Shown in pieces: positions 46,847 through 57,255 of a stretch of DNA of 64,000 bases. The notes under the pieces are model-generated. The model ran no database searches. It had not been told where the DNA came from and saw nothing but the letters and a program-made list of their open reading frames with translations. The first letter of the stretch is position 1; each line of letters begins with the position of its first letter. The translations under genes were made by a program, and so were the position numbers. Location: assembly GCA_024734495.1 (NCBI GenBank), contig JALMQS010000902.1:186001-250000 (forward strand), given 5' to 3'. The DNA comes from Forficula auricularia. Taxonomy: Eukaryota; Arthropoda; Insecta; Dermaptera; Forficulidae.

Positions 46847-47239
46847 TAAAGTACTAATGTTTGTGGACCGATATGTACCAAAAACTAATCAGCGCTTTAT
46901 TTTGTTAAAATACTGGTAGGTTTTCAATTTCAATTTAATCGGTGCAACGGTGTGGAAAAATTCGTGGACGAAAAAAACGATAACATACATACACGTACTT
47001 CCAAAAAAAATGGCACTTTTTGGCCTCTCGACGAGACCCCATGAAATTTTTGGCAAAACCGTCACGTGTTAAAATTCAATCTAATTGAATTCTTCAATTT
47101 GTGACCTTAATTGAGTCCATGGGTTCCGTAGTCTTTACCTGAGGACCCTTTGAAGTCGCGCTTGCCGCGCGACCGATTACAATACTTTCCCCATGCTTCG
47201 CATTGGATAAAGTAAAAAGGAACACTTATTCCACCATCT

Positions 47240-47630
47240 ACAACAGTTTTTTTGATATTGATGTGAGAAGGAGATACACCAGAAGGTGGATCCCCTAAAG
47301 GCCTGTATGGGCTGGCCCCTTTTTTTTAGTTTTAATAGGCTGGCCCCTCAATCGTGAAAAAGACAGAGTAGAAGGAAAAGAAGCCGGGATCACGGGCCAA
47401 TCTCAGAAACTTAGAAACAATTCAATATCCAATTTACTAAGGTTTTAGGGGCTTCGAGCAGTGGTAAATTCTCCCCGCGATAAATTCGGTTAAATTTATC
47501 TCCCACTTAATTTTTATTACCAGACCCTATACTTACAGAAAAAATGTCTGGGTATAGCCGGGAATCGAACCCGAGACCTCCGGGTTGCCAGTCAGTTATT
47601 CTGACCATTACACCACGGAGGCGGACAAAC
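47240..47630 (-). mobile_element. tRNA-derived SINE with LINE-type tail
   Basis: On the - strand the head (47628-47545) has an A box within cgtggtgtaatggtcagaat and a B box GGTTCGATTCC, with T stem CTCGGG/CCCGGC-like. A body of about 220 bp follows, then a tail ggggccagcc...aggcctttaggggatccacc, tctggtgtatctccttctc, ending in poly-A. The tail matches the 3' end of the LINE at 57885. Confidence 0.7.
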
Positions 47631-48252
47631 AGATGATTCTCAACCACTGTGCCGCGGAACTTTAGTGTGCCGCCAATGGTCCCTCCCTTTTTTATATTTC
47701 TTTATCAATTGACACTACATTTAATCCAAATATTTACTTGATCATTTGAACTAAATAAGAGGTAGACACATTTTACAGGATGCAGAATGTCCTATGATAT
47801 TGAAGGAGACAATAAAAGAGTGTGTCTTCTGCTGGAATTATAAATTTTATTTATTTATAAGGACTAACTATTTATAATTCCAGTAGAAGACACACTCTTT
47901 TATTGTCTCCTTCAATATATAAAAATTCTGCTACCCTCGGCTACAAAACTTTCAATTTAATGTCCTATGATAAATCAATAAACCAAATAAAATTCTATTA
48001 ATTTATTTTATTTTTCTATTTATTTATTATACTGTTTATTTATTTATTAATTTGTTTTATTTATTTATTTATTTATTATTTTCATTGTCTGTGATACTAT
48101 TTGATTGTTTATAAACTCGTGGTAGACTGGCTACAATGGAATTCATTCCGAGGCCATTTCGGGGAGAGAAAAAAAAAATTCTTACTGTGCCGTCAAATTT
48201 TTAAATTATTAAAAATGTGGCGTGACGAAAAAAAGGTTGAGAATCACTGAAC
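47631..48252. mobile_element. hAT-like repeat with GATTCTCAACC termini
   Basis: Inverted ends gatgattctcaaccactgtg and ggttgagaatcactg, internal tttatttatttattta tracts, and the word gccgcgg near the left end. An 8-bp duplication is not convincing. It hosts the insertion at 47799-47958. Confidence 0.5.
47799..47958. mobile_element. Foldback insertion with 13-bp target duplication, hammerhead-deleted
   Basis: Flanked by an exact AATGTCCTATGAT (47786-47798, 47959-47971). Arms attgaaggagacaataaaag...tcttctgctggaatt and complement, then attctgctaccctcgg...actttcaattt. Same family as 43452 and 42590, with the hammerhead lost except gactaac. Confidence 0.8.
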
Positions 48253-48324
48253 TACAATATTAAAAATAACATTCAAAACTCAAGTAGATATATTAAAATA
48301 TGTGGTACATTAGAAAATAATAGG

Positions 48325-48590
48325 TTTTTGAAAAAATTTTTTAGAAACTTTTTTAAAATATAAAATACTAGGTAGGTTTCACATAAATAAAAGATCAGAT
48401 GCTTGTTTAGCACGACTCTATATATATTTCGGGTCAGGTATTTTAGTGTCCTTTGTGAACTCCTGAAGATGGGCTTATACCCCGATATATATATAGAGTC
48501 GTGCTAAACAAGCATCTGATCTTTTATTATGGGAAACCTACTGTATTTTAAAATTTTAAAAAGTTTTGAAAAAAAATTTCTTTACTTTAT
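48325..48590. mobile_element. Foldback with hammerhead-like arms (ACTC/GAGT family)
   Basis: Arms cacgactctatatatat...gatcagatgcttgtttagc and complement; outer arms ggtaggtttcac and gggaaacctac. One arm has a near-complete motif and the other (48405-48440) has lost part of stem II. Confidence 0.7.
48469..48499 (+). ncRNA. Degenerate hammerhead-like motif
   Basis: ACTC, CTGAAGA, stem II GGG-cttata-CCC, GATA in place of GAAA, an (AT)n stem III, then GAGT. Stem I pairs fully. The A to T change at the GAAA box predicts inactivity. Confidence 0.4.
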
Positions 48591-49337
48591 TTAATATGTT
48601 TCACTAAGAACCTACACCATCCTCCCTCAACAAAATAATAGGTTTAATAAATATTAAAATGGAATATAAAGATTTGCATTTATCTAGTTTTAAAAACTCT
48701 TAAACCTTCTTCATAATTCTAAAATAAATATTTCAAATGTTTATTTTATAAAAACTTTTTTTCATTTTTTTGCTTAACCCCTTAAAAACTTCCCTTAATT
48801 TGAACCCCATGATAATAGAAATATTTCTCTTCAGCTGAAAATGATTTTTTAATTTCGATAATGTAAAAAATATTTAGAAAAATGAAACATTTGTGAATTA
48901 TCTTAAGGTAGTTGTTTCGGGAGAATACTAGCAAAAAGTTATTCATAATTCATAAGCCCAAAACTTTTTGCTGTTTATGTACCACTACTAGCCAATCTCG
49001 TGCTCGTTTGACAAATCTGGCAGCACTCTCCGATCTTGTATATATTTTATCATAGAAATGTCAAATAATGTACATTATAAAGAGAGATTTATAAAACAAA
49101 ACGTTCTTAATAAGCGATTGAAAGCTTTTGCGACAATGGCTAAAGCGCAAAAACGTCAAAAAAATTACTAAAGTTAACCCACTTTTTAGATTAAATATTA
49201 TAAATGCTTTGTTGCCAGCTTGTTTTTAGTGTAAATTTTTTATTATACATTTTTCATTATTTATTCATTATTATCTCAGAAACTGTGTTGTAACTATGAA
49301 TTAAAATTGTCTTAAAATATGTATTAGTTATTGTTTA
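48591..49337. other. No gene seen
   Basis: AT-rich. 49262-49335 matches 29940-30012. Confidence 0.4.
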
Positions 49338-49720
49338 ACGAGCTTTTCGTGCGTACCTTCGGCACGCCCTCGAAGGCGGCCCTCCGGGCTGGTGCCCTGG
49401 CGGGCAGCGTCTCGGTCCAAAAATTTTATTCCTCTTAAAAAACCACACTCCAAATGTATACCCGTAAACTACCGAAAATACATCGTCTCTTAAAAGTTTC
49501 GCATCTTTAATTTTTGAGTGGCGAGGGGGGGGGGGAGGAACAATTATCAATATATTTAATGTTTCTTAATTTAAAAAGAATTGGAGTCTTTCATTTCAAA
49601 ATATATATATTTCAAATTTGCCTGGTTAATGAAAATCGATTTGAGCCATCAGTTTAAAATCAGAGCTGAGAATTATATTTCAAATTTGCCTCGTTAATTA
49701 ATATATATTTAATGTTTCTT
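49338..49720. repeat. Repeat with GC-rich stable-hairpin head
   Basis: Second copy of the 18986 head (cgagcttttcgtgcgtacct, ggccctccgggctggtgccc), shorter overall. One base of the TTCG-capped stem has changed (GCGTACC against GGCACGC). The - strand frame at 49335-49550 is compositional. Confidence 0.55.
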
Positions 49721-49855
49721 AATTTAAAATCTATTGGTGTTTTTTCATTTTCATTCGAGTTCAAATGAATACAATATTATCTAGACACAAAGTCTAAATC
49801 AAAAATATATAGTCTTAGTAAAAGAAATCAAGATATAAATATTAATCTGACATTG

Positions 49856-49925
49856 GTCTACTGGTTAGAGCTGATGACCATAGTTCAAGAGTTCGTCGGT
49901 TCGATTCTAGGCAAGAGGGTAATTT
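49856..49925 (+). pseudogene. tRNA-like head (tRNA-derived repeat)
   Basis: A-box-like tggtctactggttagagc and B-box-like GGTTCGATTC in tRNA spacing. No clean acceptor stem, so a tRNA-derived remnant. Confidence 0.4.
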
Positions 49926-50516
49926 TTTTAGAGAAATTTCTATAAGCGTTGTTACAAATTAATCTAGATGAATATATATAGTATACTCTAGCATTAACTT
50001 TTTGCTACTATTGTCGCGAAACAACTACCTTAATTGAATAGTTTAAAATTTACGCAAGATAAAACAACTTGTACTGCATCTTTTGGGTCATACAAAAATC
50101 AAAATTTTTTTATCTAAATGTTCTTCTGACACCTTATTTTATTCTATGTCGTGCTAAACATTTGAAATTGTTAACCTTCTATTATTATTCCATTAAATTT
50201 AATTAGATTGCAATCTTCACTTTTAACAAAAAAAAACAACTATTTAATTAAGAATTATTTTCATAAACAAAACTAGAAAAATATTTGTATAATATAATCC
50301 TTTTAAAAAATTAATATAAATATTATTACATAGTGACCTTTAACTAAGTTTAAATTCCAATGTATCAATCCTAATAAAATGAACTTGAATAATTAAGTCA
50401 TAATACTTGTGCAGTAATAAACTTTTTACTAGTATTAGTATTTCGATTTACTTATAATTAGAGACTGGATTCCTATGCAATTGCATATTTTGTTTGCGGC
50501 CACATACGACCCAGGG

Positions 50517-51230
50517 GATCAATTACCTATCCGAATCATGCATCTAGGATACTGTGGATTAAATTTTATACTGCATATTTGAATAAAATTGCATGTTTGA
50601 ACGATTTTTTTGTCATATATTGACTATTTCGCGCCAAATACAGATTATTTAAAAGTTAATTTACTGAGAATGAATGAAAAAAAATTAAGAAATATATATA
50701 TAAAGCTCCTTTAAATTGCCCCCATTACATCAGAGGATGTGGAGCGTTCTTTTTCATCGTATAAATCAATTTTAAGTGACCGTAGACATTATAATCTGAA
50801 GATAATTTAGAAAAATACTTGTAAACATAAATTATTAACAATCACAATCAAATTTCAATTATTTTTGGGATCAATTATCTATCCGAATCATGCATCTATG
50901 ATACTGTGGATTAAATTTTATACTGCATATTTGAATAAAATTGCATGTTTGAACGATTTTTTTGTCAAATATTGCCTATTTCGCGCCAAATACAGATTAT
51001 TTAAAAGTTAATTTACTGAGAAAGAATGAAAAAAAATTAAGAAATATATATATAAAGCTCCTTTAAATTTGCCCCCATTACATCAGAGGATGTGGAGCGT
51101 TCTTTTTCATCGTATAAATCAATTTTATGTGACCGTAGACATAATAATCTGAAGATAATTTAGAAAAATACTTGTAAACATAAATTATTAACAATCACAA
51201 TAAAATTTCAATTATTTTTGAGATCCTTTG
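50517..51230 (+). pseudogene. Tandemly duplicated hAT transposase C-terminal remnant
   Basis: Two 352-bp copies (from 50517 and 50869) differ by a few substitutions and small indels. Each encodes APITSEDVERSFSSYKSIL followed by SDRRH.NLK (50715-50810 and about 51070-51165), the conserved C-terminal dimerisation segment of hAT transposases (S-E-[DR]-x-E-R-x-F-S...N..R..L). A stop follows within three codons of NLK in copy 1, and upstream sequence is frameshifted. No catalytic region. The resident hAT-like MITEs have the 8-bp TSDs expected for such an enzyme. Confidence 0.65.
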
Positions 51231-52484
51231 TTAATTATTTAGTACCTGGAGGCACCGATCGATGCTCGGTAACTTCTTCCTTCAGTTAAAAGCTTTATTT
51301 TAATATTATTTTTAAATTAATTTAAAATTCTGATAAAAAGGTCGTTTTTTATCTGAGAGCCGTTTTCAAATTAAAAAAAATACAAATATATATAATATTC
51401 CCCCGCTGCCCCCCCCCCCCTTCCACCCCGCTCGACCCCAACCCCGAAACCTCGTGTAAAATAAAACTACCCCCCTCCCGTATTTTTTCGATCACATTTT
51501 TTGAAACATAATACATATATTTATTATGTTGATTTTATTCAAGAGTACCTATTATTTCTTTGAGTTTAAAATTTTTTTAATATATTAAATATAATGAGAA
51601 TTTTGTGAAATTTTTACTCAATAAAAGTACATATTTGACACTTGGTGTCTATAGCTTACTTTATCATTTTATTTCTTTCTCCTTCAAAAATATAGTCATT
51701 TTGTCCTCAATTTTAATTTTGTATAACAAAATTTATTTTGCCAACTTTTACTGCATATATTTGCAAATTTCAACGTATTCTGCATATTACTTGCATTTTC
51801 CAGCCTTTTTAACTGGCATATTTTGGCAGTTTTTCCTGCATAAAAATCTGGTCTCTACTTATAATTATTTAATTTTTAAGATTTTTATGGGGTTTTTTTT
51901 GAAACCTATCAGCCCGGGAGAAAGCTTAGAAAATTTTTATTGTAATATGAACACCTGGTAGATTGTTCTGGGGCTCGCATCAATTCGTGACCAATCACAT
52001 GGATGGCCGCCAACCTTACGACCCTCTTTACAGCTAAGACTAAAGGTCGCAATGTTTGTCCTACTTAAGGCCCTTGTAAATTTCTCTTTAAACCACACAC
52101 TTTTTATATTACTTTTCACACTACAACTTTTCCCTTGACTCACATACTACTCACTTCTGTAGTGGGGCTCAAAGCATTTGTCATTCTGGTTACACTCAGA
52201 CTTTGTCAAGCTCCGGTTTGGCTTGTACCTAACACTTTATGCCTCTTCAATATAAAATTTACTACCTGCATTCGTTTTAATCACTTAACTGAACTGTTGA
52301 TTTAACATTCAAGAACCTCTCCCAACTTTATATCTTCGTCTCCAATCTAACTCTTGAGATTACACCCCCCCCCCCCCCCCTGCCATAAGAATTCGACTTT
52401 TTCTTGTGTATCATAATAACTTCTCTGTATTTTATTCACAATGCACGTCTATCTAAAAATTACTTGCAGGTGAAACAATCAAAC
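51231..52484. other. No gene; GTACCTGG motif at 51241-51272, C-runs
   Basis: Motif followed by C-rich runs (about 51402-51430), as at 16319. Another C run lies at 52366-52380. Frames at 51605-51961 are hydrophobic by AT composition. 51960-52300 is less AT-rich but unassigned. Confidence 0.35.
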
Positions 52485-53055
52485 ATTTTTACTGTATGAT
52501 CAAGTATTGTAATTGTGCATGAAAAAAGTGGCTTTTTTGTTTATTTTTTTCGAAATATCTAAAAAACGGCTGAAACTATTTTGATTAAAAAAATTGAGCT
52601 AAACCATGGCATTTCGGTCTACAAAAAAGCCCTAATAAGTGAACATCGAAAAAATTATATTTTTCGAGGTAATAATTGTTTTGTGAAAATGTCTGTTAAT
52701 TGTACGTTACCAAATGTTTGTGGACTAGCTAGCTAAAAAACTAGTGTGAATATCTTACACGTAGTTTTGGTGCATTGAGATTAAGAGCTGATTAGATTTT
52801 GGTGCATATCGACCCAAAATTAAAGGGGTATAGGGGGAGGGGGTTAAAAATTAAAAATCTAGGCCATTTGAGCAAACTCAACCAAATTTTGTATACATAA
52901 TCAGTCGGGCCCCAGAAGACTAAAAATTCAAAAACTAACCCCCCCTCCCACCTACATGATTATAAATAATTTTTATATATTAAATCTAAGTGAGGAGCCA
53001 GATTGTATGGTTAAGTCAAGTGGATGGCCACATCAGAACACGTCAGCTTATTTTT
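52485..53055 (+). mobile_element. HINE-like modular repeat
   Basis: Starts with a truncated head (tactgtatgatcaagtattg). One module deleted relative to other copies. Ends tggatggccacatcagaaca and gtcagcttattt. Confidence 0.65.
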
Positions 53056-53636
53056 TTATTCTAATACATTTAATAAGTGAAAATACTTTAATTTTATCTA
53101 TCTTTGTCCCTTTTAATATTCTTTAATTATAATATTGTACCAATCATTGATAATGAAAGTTGACTTTTAATGAATTTTGATCTGAGTTGGACTTTAATTA
53201 AGAAAAGAAATGAATAAATTTATAAATAATAAAAGCGATTCGTCCAAACTCATTAAAGAAAATTGAGTTAGCTACTAAGTGTATCGTAACTCGTTCCTCC
53301 CTGCCACTCTTGGAGTAGGTGGATGGAAGTCGAGGAAAGGAAGAAAGAAAGCCACGCCCGCCACCATCGCTAAATATTTGCTCTGCTATGAATAATGACC
53401 CAATAGGAAGGATCTCACCCCTTACTTAGTGAGCCCTCACCAATTACCTACCTACCACTCCTTTCCTCTGCCAATTTCTTTGGGCCCCAGGTGTTCAACA
53501 ACAACTTGCCTGCCTTCACATTCATTTCCAAATAACAATTTCATTGACATTCTATTAGCTTATCTATCAAAGATAATTCAATAAATATTTTGTTCCGTTC
53601 TGTATTACGCTTTCAATTATTTAATTAATTATAGTT
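53056..53636. other. Non-repetitive stretch, no gene identified
   Basis: 53280-53520 is GC-richer (ccacgcccgccaccatcgc) and unique in the window. No open frame with splice support. A candidate intronic regulatory segment. Confidence 0.3.
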
Positions 53637-54730
53637 TTTACTTTACCACACAGGGTATGGTAAAGTATTGTAATCGTGCATGAAAAAAGTCTTTTTACTT
53701 TATCCAATGCGAAGCATGGGAGAAAGTATTGTAATCGCTCTCGGGGCAAGCGTGGCTTCAAAGGGTCCTCAGGTAAAGACTACGGAACCCATGGACTCAA
53801 TTAAGGTCACAAATTGAAGTATTCAATGAGATTGAATTTTAGCACGTGACGGTTTTGCCAAAAATTACCTGGGATCTCGCCGAGAGGCCAAAAAGTGCCA
53901 TTTTTTTTGGAAGTGCTTGCGGATGGATGGATGGATGGATGGATGTGTGTGTGTGTGTTATCGTTTTTTTCGTCCACGAATTTTTCCACACCGTTGCACC
54001 GAATGAATTGAAATTGAAAACCTACCAGTATTTTAACAAAATGAAGCGCTGATTAGTTTTTGGTACATATCGGTCCACAAACATTAGTACTTTATTTCAG
54101 TACTTTTTTAGTTTTTTCTAAATATCTTGAAAATGACTTAACCAATTTTGATGAAATTTAATATCCTAATTAAGTACCTTGGGACCCACAAAAAAGGTTA
54201 AATAAAGTTTTTTAGTAAAATTATATTTTAAAGTACTTTACTCTAGAACATATTAATATTTCAAATGAATTTGGATATAGTTTAGCAACGATCCGTTGCA
54301 GTTTATTTTCCATCTTTTTTTCGAAATATCTCAAAAACTGATGAAACTATTTTGATTAAAAAAATTGAGCGAAACCATGGCATTTCGCTCTACAAAAAAG
54401 CTCTAATAAGTGAACATCGAAAAAATTATATTTTTCGAGATGATAACTGTTTTGTCAAAATGTCTGTTAGTCTGTCTATTAGTTAGTCTCTCTGTTAGTC
54501 TGTGCGTTACCAAATTTTTGTGGACGAGCTAGCTCAGAAACTAGTGTGAATATTGAAATCAAGTTTCACACGTAGTTTTGGTCCATTGAGTTTAAGAGCT
54601 CATTAGATTTTGGAGCACATCGACCCAAAATTAAGGGGGGTGGAGGTGGGGTTAAAAATTGAAAATCTTGGTCATTTACCAAACTCAACCAAATTTTGTA
54701 TATAAAATCAGTAGGACCCCAAAAGTCTAA
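53637..54730 (+). mobile_element. HINE-like modular repeat split by another repeat
   Basis: Head actttaccacacagggtatg at 53639 to about 53692, then 53693-54306 is the inverted partner of 46490-47225, then the family resumes with ttttttcgaaatatctc at 54307. The tail is lost at the foldback starting near 54730. Confidence 0.65.
53921..53958. repeat. (GGAT)n(GT)n microsatellite
   Basis: Six ggat units followed by seven gt units, absent at the matching place in 46490-47225. Confidence 0.85.
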
Positions 54731-54744
54731 CAGTTTTAAGCTGT

Positions 54745-54787
54745 AAACTCCTGATGATGGACTAATAATCCGAAATATAATGAGTTT
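54745..54787 (+). ncRNA. Hammerhead-ribozyme-like motif
   Basis: AAACTC, CTGATGA, stem II GGA-ctaataa-TCC, GAAAT, AT-rich stem III, then GAGTTT. Stem I is six perfect pairs. The triplet before stem I is AAT, an imperfect NUH site, so cleavage is doubtful. Confidence 0.6.
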
Positions 54788-54868
54788 GTATAAACCTCTT
54801 TGAGGGTTAATAGAGTAAAGGGTGTGTAGTTTCACAGTGAATGAAATAAAACTCAAAGAGATTTATAC

Positions 54869-54911
54869 AAACTCAATATATTTCGGATTATTAGTCCATC
54901 ATCAGGAGTTT
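54869..54911 (-). ncRNA. Hammerhead-ribozyme-like motif
   Basis: AAACTC, CTGATGA, stem II GGA/TCC, GAAAT, palindromic ATATAT stem III, triplet ATT (fits NUH), GAGTTT. Stem I is six perfect pairs. Confidence 0.7.
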
Positions 54912-55269
54912 ACAAGTTAATACCGAAATATATTGAGTTTGTATAAACCTCTTTGAGTTTTATTTCATTCACTGTGAAACTACACACCTTTACTTTATTA
55001 ATTAATATCATGTTTCACCTAAAACCTACACCACTTTCTCTAAGTAAAATTAATTTTATTTAACATAATTTGAAAAATATTTAAGAGTTCTAAGCGCAAT
55101 AATCCTATCTCGCAGAAAATTCTCCTTTGATTTAATATCTTGTTTGTTATAATCTTATTAAAATTAAATCTGTAAATTCGAAAATTGGTTCCAAAATATT
55201 TATTTCAAAATACAAAAAGTGCAACACCTAAAAGTCATGATTTCTAAACTATTAATATTTTTTTTTCAG

Positions 55270-55328
55270 CGCCATACTCGAGAACGTCGGAAAACAAGCG
55301 ATCCTAATCTATCATCGAAAACCCAAAA
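55270..55328 (+). CDS. Coding exon C of unidentified gene (59 nt)
   Basis: A long pyrimidine tract ending ttttttttcag precedes 55270, and a strong donor (gtgagt) follows 55328. In the frame set by exon B the exon reads RHTRERRKTSDPNLSSKTQ and leaves AA, completed by the A that opens exon D to give Lys. The RRKTSDPNLS segment resembles a basophilic-kinase or 14-3-3-type phosphosite (R-R-K-T/S), which is inference from the motif alone. The exon sits in a short non-repetitive island between a hammerhead-bearing foldback that ends near 55010 and a hAT-like MITE that starts at 55657. Its size and its phase agreement on both sides are the main evidence that it is real. Transcript data were not available. 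Confidence 0.6.
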
Positions 55329-55656
55329 GTGAGTATTGTTTTTTTTAACAGATTACATAAAAATATACTAATTAATAATCTACTGACTGAACGTTTACTT
55401 TTTAAATTAATATTCTTATAATATTAAGTCGTTATAAATAATAATTATATATTAACTTAGCTCAAACAATTCGAACGTAACTTGGCTCAAGGAAATTTGG
55501 CTTACTTTTTTGACACCCTAAAAAAATCTTGTATTTTCCCCTTGGTGTGGAGAGGGGTCCCCAAGCATGTTATCCCCTTGTCCTTGTATTTAATTCAAAA
55601 ACAATAAATGATATTAATACAAGAATAGCCCTTACTCCATTGTTCATCGTACAAAC
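55329..55656. other. Intron sequence, no repeat recognised
   Basis: AT-rich DNA between exon C and a MITE. Confidence 0.35.
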
Positions 55657-56151
55657 CTTAGACCATATAAGCCTATAGACACGCCCTGGTGGCGATTTGC
55701 TGAGGCCAACATCACCTACAGATGACGTCACGTCATCTGTAGGTAGGAACACCGAGAAATATAGTAGCATGGCCACTATAGGAATTATTATACATTGAGA
55801 TAAATTTTTCCTAGTTTAGATTATTTATTTTGGATTCCAATAATCGCAAATTAATATTAAATTAATATACCAAAATATTTATTTATTTTTTTAACAAAAT
55901 GTTTTATTTTCCATATTTAAATTACATATTTATTATTTTTACAATAATTCGGGCATCAAGCAACACTCCCTTCCCGTGTCCATATATACCCCCTAAGGTT
56001 CCCCCTTTCCAATAAAAAAAGAATCATTGAAATCGGACAATAAACAAAGAAGTTATGCGAGAACGTGACGTCATCTGTAGGTGATGTTGGCTTCACTTCA
56101 CTCTGTGTTGAGAGTAGCAGAGGGCGTGTCTATAGTCTTTCATGGTCTAAG
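55657..56151. mobile_element. hAT-like MITE (CTTAGACCAT family) with 8-bp TSD
   Basis: Ends CTTAGACCAT...tatagacacgccc and complement, arms of about 80 bp, exact flanks GTACAAAC (55649-55656, 56152-56159). Contains a 14-bp-armed palindrome at 55715-55743 and an internal scrap of the CCGACTTC family (about 55985-56058). Confidence 0.8.
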
Positions 56152-56159
56152 GTACAAAC

Positions 56160-56399
56160 ATTCTAACCATTTTCTCTCCATATTACCCTAGAATATTTTA
56201 TAAAATAAAATTGCATCCCCCTAAAACTTCACCAATCAACATCACTTTGCTATCAAATTTGAAAAAACTAAAGGCATTCGTTTATCCCTAAGACGTCTAG
56301 TGACTTAATTCCTTACCTATTAGATCGACTCGTAGGCAAACCTTGAATATACCTAACTCTTTATCAAACCAAAACAATTGACAATTTACGAACAAAACG
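56160..56399. other. No gene seen
   Basis: AT-rich intron-like DNA. Confidence 0.3.
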
Positions 56400-56958
56400 C
56401 TGACATGTTCTGATGTGGCCATCCACTTGACTTTACCATACAACCTGGCCCCTAAAATTATTTATAATAATTTAGGGGGGGGGGTTAGTTTTTGCATTTT
56501 CATACTTCTGGTGTCCCACTGATTATGTATACAAAATTTGGTTGAGTTTGCTCATACGGCCTAGATTTTTAATTTTTACCCCCCCCCCCCTTAATTTTGG
56601 ATCGATATGCACCAAAATCTAATCAGCCCTTAATCTCAATGGACCAAAACTACGTGTGAAATTTGGTTTCGATATTCACACTAGTTTTTGAGCTAGCTCG
56701 TCCACAAAAATTTGGTAACCCACATATGTACTAACAGACATTTTGACAAAACAATTATTATCTCGAAAAATATAATTTTTTCGATGTTAACTTATTATAG
56801 CTTTTAGGTAGACCGAAATGCCATGATTTTGCTCAATTTTTTCAATCCAAATAGTTTCAGCCGTTTTTGAGATATTTCGAAAAAAAAGAAAGAAAAAAAA
56901 AACCCACTTTTTTCATGCACGATTACAATACTTGACCATACTCTGTATGGTAAAGTAA
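56400..56958 (-). mobile_element. HINE-like modular repeat
   Basis: Starts tgacatgttctgatgtggcc and ends with acttgaccatactctgtatg, the palindromic head. One module only. Confidence 0.65.
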
Positions 56959-57247
56959 AAATATATATATATTTATTATTTAATTATGTGTCATCGGTTT
57001 GTCTAATTCTAATCTTTTCATTATTATTTTACGCAAATGAAATATTAGCCTGAGACAAAACCGCATCTAGGATTGAATTAGATAGAATTGAGATAATATG
57101 ACTTCATGACGGGAAGTTGAAATGCGACATTTCCAACTTGAGAGATATACAAGCACTATGAAAATTAAATCCTCATTTCCTTCATGATATTCAGTTCGAA
57201 CTTTGCTAAAAAATAAAAATATTTTAAATCTATATAGTGGCTTTAAG
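56959..57247. other. No gene seen
   Basis: AT-rich. Confidence 0.3.
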
Positions 57248-57255
57248 GTTTAAAC

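Larger units (their letters stand above)
46490..47225 (+). repeat. Interspersed repeat, inverted partner of 53693-54306, with hammerhead insertion
   Basis: Shared blocks include gaaatattaatatgttctag, aaattttggcaaaaccgtc-type sequence and ccatgcttcgcattggataa. The two copies are opposite in orientation. The only large difference is the 112-bp insertion at 46735-46846. Confidence 0.75.
54730..55010. mobile_element. Foldback with hammerhead arms (AACTC/GAGTT family)
   Basis: Three copies of the unit: + (54745 on), - (to 54911), and a partial + (54920 on). Arms include tttgtataaacctctttgag and tagtttcacagtgaatgaaa. Two intact hammerhead cores. Confidence 0.75.

Noticed and set aside
51605..51961. 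118-codon hydrophobic frame
   Set aside because: Phe/Ile/Leu/Tyr content follows from T-rich sequence, and there is no conserved membrane-protein motif.
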